Source: Peromyscus leucopus (Eukaryota; Chordata; Mammalia; Rodentia; Cricetidae). Taken from it: a stretch of DNA of 64,000 nt. The stretch covers positions 33,314,504 through 33,378,503 of the forward strand of contig NC_051075.1 in the NCBI RefSeq assembly GCF_004664715.2, in the 5' to 3' direction. Below are positions 59,536 through 64,000 of this stretch, piece after piece. Under the pieces are notes generated by a model. The model was given only the letters and a program-made list of their open reading frames with translations, was not told the DNA's origin and made no database searches. The position numbers and the translations under genes are program-made. Every line of letters starts with the position of its first letter. The stretch's first letter is position 1.

Positions 59536-59893
59536 CATTTGTTTGTTTATTTATTGTGTATGTATGCTGTTTTCTTTCCTTCTTTTTCTGTAATTTTTGT
59601 CCTTTTATGTTTGTTATTCTTTGTTTAGAGAAAGAAAGAAATAACATGATACTGGGTGGGTAAGTAAGTAGGGCAGATCTTGGAAGACATGGGGTAGGGT
59701 AAAGAATATTATCAAAACACAGTCTGAAAAAAAGTCAAATAAAGAATAATAAAATATTGGGTATAGAACTGAACAGAGAGTTCTCAAAAGATGAGACAGA
59801 AATGGCTGAAAAACCCTTAAATGTTCAACATCTTATGCCATCAAGAAAAAGCAAATTAAAACTATTTTAAGATTTCATCTTACCTCACTCAGA

Positions 59894-60725
59894 GTAGACA
59901 AGATTTGGAGGGACTGGGACACTAACCCAACCACAAAATCTTTGACCTACAATCTGTCTTGCCTACAAGATATGTAAGGTGGCACAAAACTTGGAGTGTC
60001 TAACAAATGACTGGTTCAACTTGAGGCCTATACCACAAGAAGGAGCCCAGGCCTGACATTGACTAGACAGCCAAGAACCAGAGAATGGATAACAGACCTA
60101 GGTAGAACCAAACATAATTGACAAAAAAAAGTCACCAAAATTACTTGTAGACCAGAACCTGACATAATTGTCATCAGAGAGGCTTCTTCCAGCAACTGAT
60201 AGAAGCAGATGTAGAGAACCATAGCCAAACATTAGGTGGAGTTCTGTGAACCTCACTGAAGAGGGGGAGGAAAACTTGTAGGAGCCAGAGGGGTCAAGAA
60301 CATCATAAGAAGAAGGCCCACAGAATCTACGAACTAGGGCTCATAGAGGCTCGTGGAGACTGAAGTTGACAATCAGGGAGCCTGCATGGTGACCTAGGAC
60401 CTCTGCATGTAACTTATGGTTGTGTAGCTTGGTGTTCTTGAGGGACTCCTAACAGTGGGAGTGAGGGCTGTCCCTGACTTTTTGCCTGCTTTGGGGGACC
60501 TTTTCCTCCCACTAGGCTGCCTCATCCAGTCTTGACATGGGGGTATGTGCCTAGTCTTATAACTGTTTATGCCATGTTTGGATTATATCTCTGGAAGGCC
60601 TGCTCTTTTCTGAAGGGAAGAGAGGGAGTAGGAGAAGGGACTGAGAAGAGAGGAGGGAAAGGAAACTGTGGTTGGGATGTAATATATAAGAGAAGAATAA
60701 ATAAATAATTTAAAATAAATAAATA
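59894..60725 (+). mobile_element. L1 3' UTR nested in an older L1
   Basis: 'acaatctgtcttgcctacaa', 'gacataattgtcatcagaga', 'gggctcatagaggctcgtgg', 'tgcatgtaacttatggttgt', 'gggagtaggagaagggactg' are in the order of a mouse-type L1 3' UTR, ending A-rich. Confidence 0.75.
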
Positions 60726-60744
60726 TATACTTTTTAAAAAAGCA

Positions 60745-60925
60745 AGAAAAGAAAGCAGGCAAGCAAGTCAGTAAGCAGCATCTCTCTGTGACTTCTCCAT
60801 CAGCTCCTGGTTCCAGGATCCTGCCCTGTTTAGGGTCCTGTCCTGACTTTCTTCAATAATGAACAGCAATGTGGAAGTGTAAGCCAAACAAACCCTTTTC
60901 TCCTTGCATCCCCCAAAAGATTAGA
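60745..60925 (+). mobile_element. MaLR-like LTR 3' half (family M)
   Basis: 'caagtcagtaagcagcatct', 'actttcttcaataatgaaca', 'gtggaagtgtaagccaaaca'. Begins just after the A-rich end of the L1 on its left, as at 39895. Confidence 0.6.
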
Positions 60926-62469
60926 AACAACAAATGAGACCAGATGCTGGCAAAGGTGCACAGAAAGGGGAACACTTATTCACCACTGGTGGGATTTCAA
61001 ACTTGTACAGCCTCTATGGAAATTAGTGTGGAAATTTTTCAAAAAGATGAAAATAGAGCTACCCAAACCTTCAGCTATACCACTCTTGGACATATACTCT
61101 AAGGGCTTTGCATCCTACTGAGAGATACCTGCTCATTCATGTTCGTTGCTACTTTATTCATGATAGCCAGAAACTGAGAACAATCTAGATGCCCAATAAC
61201 TGATGAGTGGATAATGAAAACATGGTACATTCACACAAAGAGATAATTGCTCAGCTGTTAAGACATAGGAAAATTTCAGGTAAAAGGATAGATCTAGAAA
61301 GAATCATCCTGAGGGAGTAACTCAGACCCAGAAAGACAAATATTACATTTTTCCCCTCTCATATGTGGATGTTACCCTTTAAGCTTTAGATATGCATCTC
61401 TTTGGAAATCTATAGAAGTCAGATAACTTTTGAGGGACGATGGGAGGGAAATTAGAATATAGTTTTATAAAGGGGGAAATTTTAATAAGAGATTAAAATG
61501 GAGAACTGGCTAGAGGAGGGAATATGGGGAAGGATAACTAACATTAAAGGCTGTTTGAAAAGCCATATCAAAACCTATTATTGTAGGAGCTTCCTCTAGT
61601 ATATTCATATATAGGAGGATTTAAATGGAGTTACCATATAATGGAGGAGACAATATTCCAAATAGACATTTCATGCCACTAAAGTAAAACCTCCTAGTGC
61701 CAGTATGGTTAAATCTTAAGTCATTGGTCAAAAGTGTCCCATAGATGTCCTCAAATATCTCAGGTTATTGCCCAAACTATTGGTTACTCTCTGTAACCTA
61801 AGATTGTAAGACTCTGCTGCTGAATACAGCATTTACTTATGGCAGTAAACATAGAAAAGTCTAGTTGGTGTACAACTACAAGCTCCACCCCTATTGACTA
61901 TCATTTTTAGTGCTAGAAGGTTCTAGTAGAAACATAATTATCAATATCATATAGCTTTGTGAGCTACAAGCTCTGTGAGCTAAATAGGTACTTATCTGCA
62001 AGATACACCCGCTGGCAATAGTAGTGCAAATTTATAGGAGTAACTAATCACATTTGATTGAATTGAAGGCCTGCTCCTTGAGATGGAACCCATATCTGAC
62101 ACTGTTAATGAGGCCAAAAACCTGTCATTAGATAGGTCATGGACCTATGACAAAACTTACTACTATTATTCTGTTAAATGAGCATAATGATAAAATGACT
62201 CTTAATGACATCCTGCTATACCCACTCAACCCTCACCAGAGAGGTTTTTATTCAAGTAGATTGCAATCAATGCAGACACCCCAAACTGGACAGTGTGCAG
62301 AGAGTAAGAGACTTTGGAGCCCTCGGGCTTAAATGGGATGCCTTTATCAAACCTCTTCCCTCAAGGGTCAGGGAATCTATGCAAAAGAAGAGAAAGGAAG
62401 ATTATAAGAACCAAAGATCGTAGATGGTTCCAAGGGAACAGGATTTTCCAGAAACAACAGGACTGATGG

Positions 62470-62560
62470 AGAAACTCACAAGCACTATTTATATCTTCTT
62501 GCCCCATCTTCTGTGATATCCCATGAGCCTTAGATGCAGGCGATGTGTTGTACTGCCCCT
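62470..62560 (+). mobile_element. Unclassified rodent repeat (family R), short piece
   Basis: 'atgagccttagatgcaggcg' matches 'atgagccttaggtgcaggag' of 31700-32480. Confidence 0.4.
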
Positions 62561-62796
62561 GGGCACCCTGTGATCATCAAGTCACCTATCTTCTTGGGCT
62601 CACACAGAAGAGGTGCAATATGATTCATTGTAAAGCACTTGGCCCAGCAATTCAGAAAACAGGTGTGAGGGGAAATTTGACATTCACAAGCTAACTTCTT
62701 CAGGAAGTTAAGGGGCAAATAATTTATCTTTGATCTTCTAAGTTTCCATTGCCTAAAACAGATATTAAAGTGCAATTAATAAAATAGGGATAGCAC

Positions 62797-63298
62797 TGTA
62801 GATGTAACCAACCGTCTTATTAAATAAGAAACACAGAAACAATGTAAAAGAGAAAGCCAAGAGGTCAGAGCTCAGAGCTAAATCTCACCCTTCCTTCTGC
62901 TGTCCCAGCTTCGCGAAAAGAGACCTACTTCCTGTCGGTTCGTTCTTTTAAAGTATGTTGTTCTGCCTTCTCATTGGTTGTAAACCCAAACACATGACTG
63001 CCTCGTCACCGTCTGAATGTACAGCCCCCTAGGTCTTAAAGGTATATGTCTCTAATGCTGACTGTATCCCTGAACATACAGAGATCTTATGGGATTAAAG
63101 GCGTGTGCCACCACCGCCACACTCTTGCTATGGCTCTAATAGCTCTGACCCTGAACACACAGAGATCTTATGGGATTAAAGGCGTGTGCCACCACAGCCA
63201 CACTCTTGCTATGGCTCTAATAGCTCTGACCCCCAGACAACTTTATTTATTAACATACAATCAAAATAATATTTCAGTACAATTAGATTACCACCACA
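62797..63298 (-). mobile_element. ERV2 LTR with 81-bp internal duplication
   Basis: Inverted LTR: starts 'tgtagatgtaaccaaccgtc' and ends 'attagattaccaccaca', the reverse of the ends at 5786-6252. A B1-like part is present twice. It is followed by 'tttccccttttc', a polypurine tract on the minus strand, so this is a 3' LTR of an inverted provirus. A CCAAT-type 'attgg' lies at about 62974. Confidence 0.88.
63070..63231 (-). repeat. Tandem duplication, 81-bp unit, in LTR U3
   Basis: Two adjacent copies beginning 'ctgaaca.acagagatctta' at 63070 and 63151, each with 'gcgtgtgccaccac' and 'gctatggctctaatagctct'. Only a few differences separate them. Confidence 0.93.
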
Positions 63299-64000
63299 TT
63301 TCCCCTTTTCTATTTTAATAAAAAGAAAAAAAGCAAAAGGTTATAACTAACAAAAGGAAAAACTATATACAAAAGTACAATAACTATATACAATATATAC
63401 AAGTAATAAATACCTAAACAGGTATTTGACAAATCAGAGAAAATAATTCCATTATCTATCCTATTTTGGTAAATCCAAGATGTATCTAATGCACTTTCTA
63501 TCCTAATTAATTTTCAACTATAACTAACTAATCTTCAACCATAACTAACTAATCTTCAACTCCCTCAGAGATCCAAGAAGGGAATAATATTAGCTAACAA
63601 AAATAAAAACAGGAAGTGCATCCAAGCAACTTCCAAAAAATTTTGTGAGTTGACAGAAACAGCCAGCTGCCTGGGCAGTCACCTGAGGTTTCTCCGCAGT
63701 GTTGGGGCATCATCTTCAGCCTATAGGCTCAGTGTATCTGACAGACTCATTTGGAAGTAGGATGTACACAAGGTCAACAGTTCAACCTCACATTGGGTGA
63801 GAGCAGTCCACGTACCAGAAACACCTGAATTCCACTAGTGTTCTGTCATGATTCAGGATTTTAAATTCTGGAAATTGTTGACAGTTTTTAAATTCAACTG
63901 TCCATTCTTCTTGGCTGTGTATATATGGCTTCATCTCAGCATCCCCTTCTTCTCCACATCCCTCTATTAAATGCCAGTCTACTTTTGAGAGGCATGAGCT
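63299..64000 (-). mobile_element. ERV2 internal region, 3' part
   Basis: Begins with the polypurine tract and aligns with 5044-5412 for its first 300 bp. The rest ('ggcatcatcttcagcctata', 'aggttca'-type blocks) has no open frame longer than a few tens of codons on either strand. It runs off the window. Confidence 0.75.

Larger units (their letters stand above)
58800..59745 (+). mobile_element. L1 (Lx-type) 3' end, split by B1
   Basis: Left part: 'aggctcagggatctacacgg', 'gaaaacagtgttttctggac', 'gaactcccagagattgtgtc', 'tgactcctaaccaagaag'. Right part from 59375: 'aactgatacctgctggggaa', 'actccagggcaggccacatg', 'agactccatg', then (TTTA)n and the A-rich end. A B1 and its triplet tail lie between. 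Confidence 0.8.
59750..62470 (+). mobile_element. L1 (Lx-type) ORF2 end and 3' UTR, interrupted
   Basis: 59750-59893 gives 'cagagagttctcaaaagatg' and 'ttcatcttacctcactcaga', L1 ORF2; the next ORF2 step ('accagatgctggcaaaggtg', 'caccactggtgggatttcaa') appears only at about 60935. Coding ends near 61370 and a long 3' UTR follows to 62470, matching 1-1840 of this window. The gap holds another L1 3' UTR and a family M piece. No intact frame. Confidence 0.75.

Noticed and set aside
59149..59663. Long frames encoding poly-Leu, poly-Pro, poly-Thr or poly-Val
   Set aside because: They are translations of the CTA/CAC/CTC triplet array in different frames and not a protein.
63046..63318. 90-codon ORF with an internal peptide repeat
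   Set aside because: The repeat mirrors the 81-bp LTR duplication, a multiple of three, so the frame stays open by chance.

Overview
This window looks like non-coding nuclear DNA from a rodent, most likely a cricetid (deer mouse, vole or hamster group). The evidence is the repeat content: B1 SINEs of about 150 bp with the cricetid-style 3' half, B2/B3-type SINEs, rodent MaLR LTRs of the MT and ORR1 kind, Lx-type L1 3' untranslated regions, a cricetid-type L1 3' UTR, and betaretrovirus-like (ERV2) LTRs that carry a B1-like segment. Naming the genus would be a guess. I found no intact protein-coding gene, no exon I can defend, no functional tRNA or rRNA gene, no CRISPR and no CpG island. The open reading frames are short and almost all fall in microsatellites, LINE remnants or antisense SINEs. 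All family names come from remembered consensus patterns, not a database search.

Layout. 1-1840 is the 3' end of an old L1. 2138-2970 is an MT-like MaLR LTR split by a 473-bp solo LTR. 4554-6368 is a composite ERV2: one LTR type, a short PPT-side internal piece, a tRNA-Lys-derived segment ending in CCA, a second LTR type, and a third LTR inserted into the second. 6400-14560 is mostly old or unique sequence with scattered SINE, MaLR and MIR pieces. 14570-16550 holds a copy of an unclassified rodent repeat, an unidentified block with two adjacent ORFs, and a cricetid L1 3' UTR, followed by a young B1. 19422-19886 is a solo ERV2 LTR. 20640-25215 is a mosaic of L1 3' ends. 28000-30235 holds old L1 in both orientations with a nested SINE, and 32680-34565 an inverted L1 ORF2 fragment with a nested B1. 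35245-41190 mixes SINEs, MaLR LTRs and L1 3' ends. 41460-49600 is rich in microsatellites, with another solo ERV2 LTR and four young B1 copies. 49605-58800 is largely unique AT-rich DNA with two long polypurine/polypyrimidine tracts. 58800-62470 is a nested L1 cluster containing a B1 with a compound triplet microsatellite. 62797-64000 is the 3' part of an inverted ERV2 that runs off the window.

Nothing here acts together as a pathway. The value of the window is as a record of nested insertion, with several clean target-site duplications. The most unusual structure is the tRNA-containing ERV junction at 5413-5482. I did not find a new biological system.
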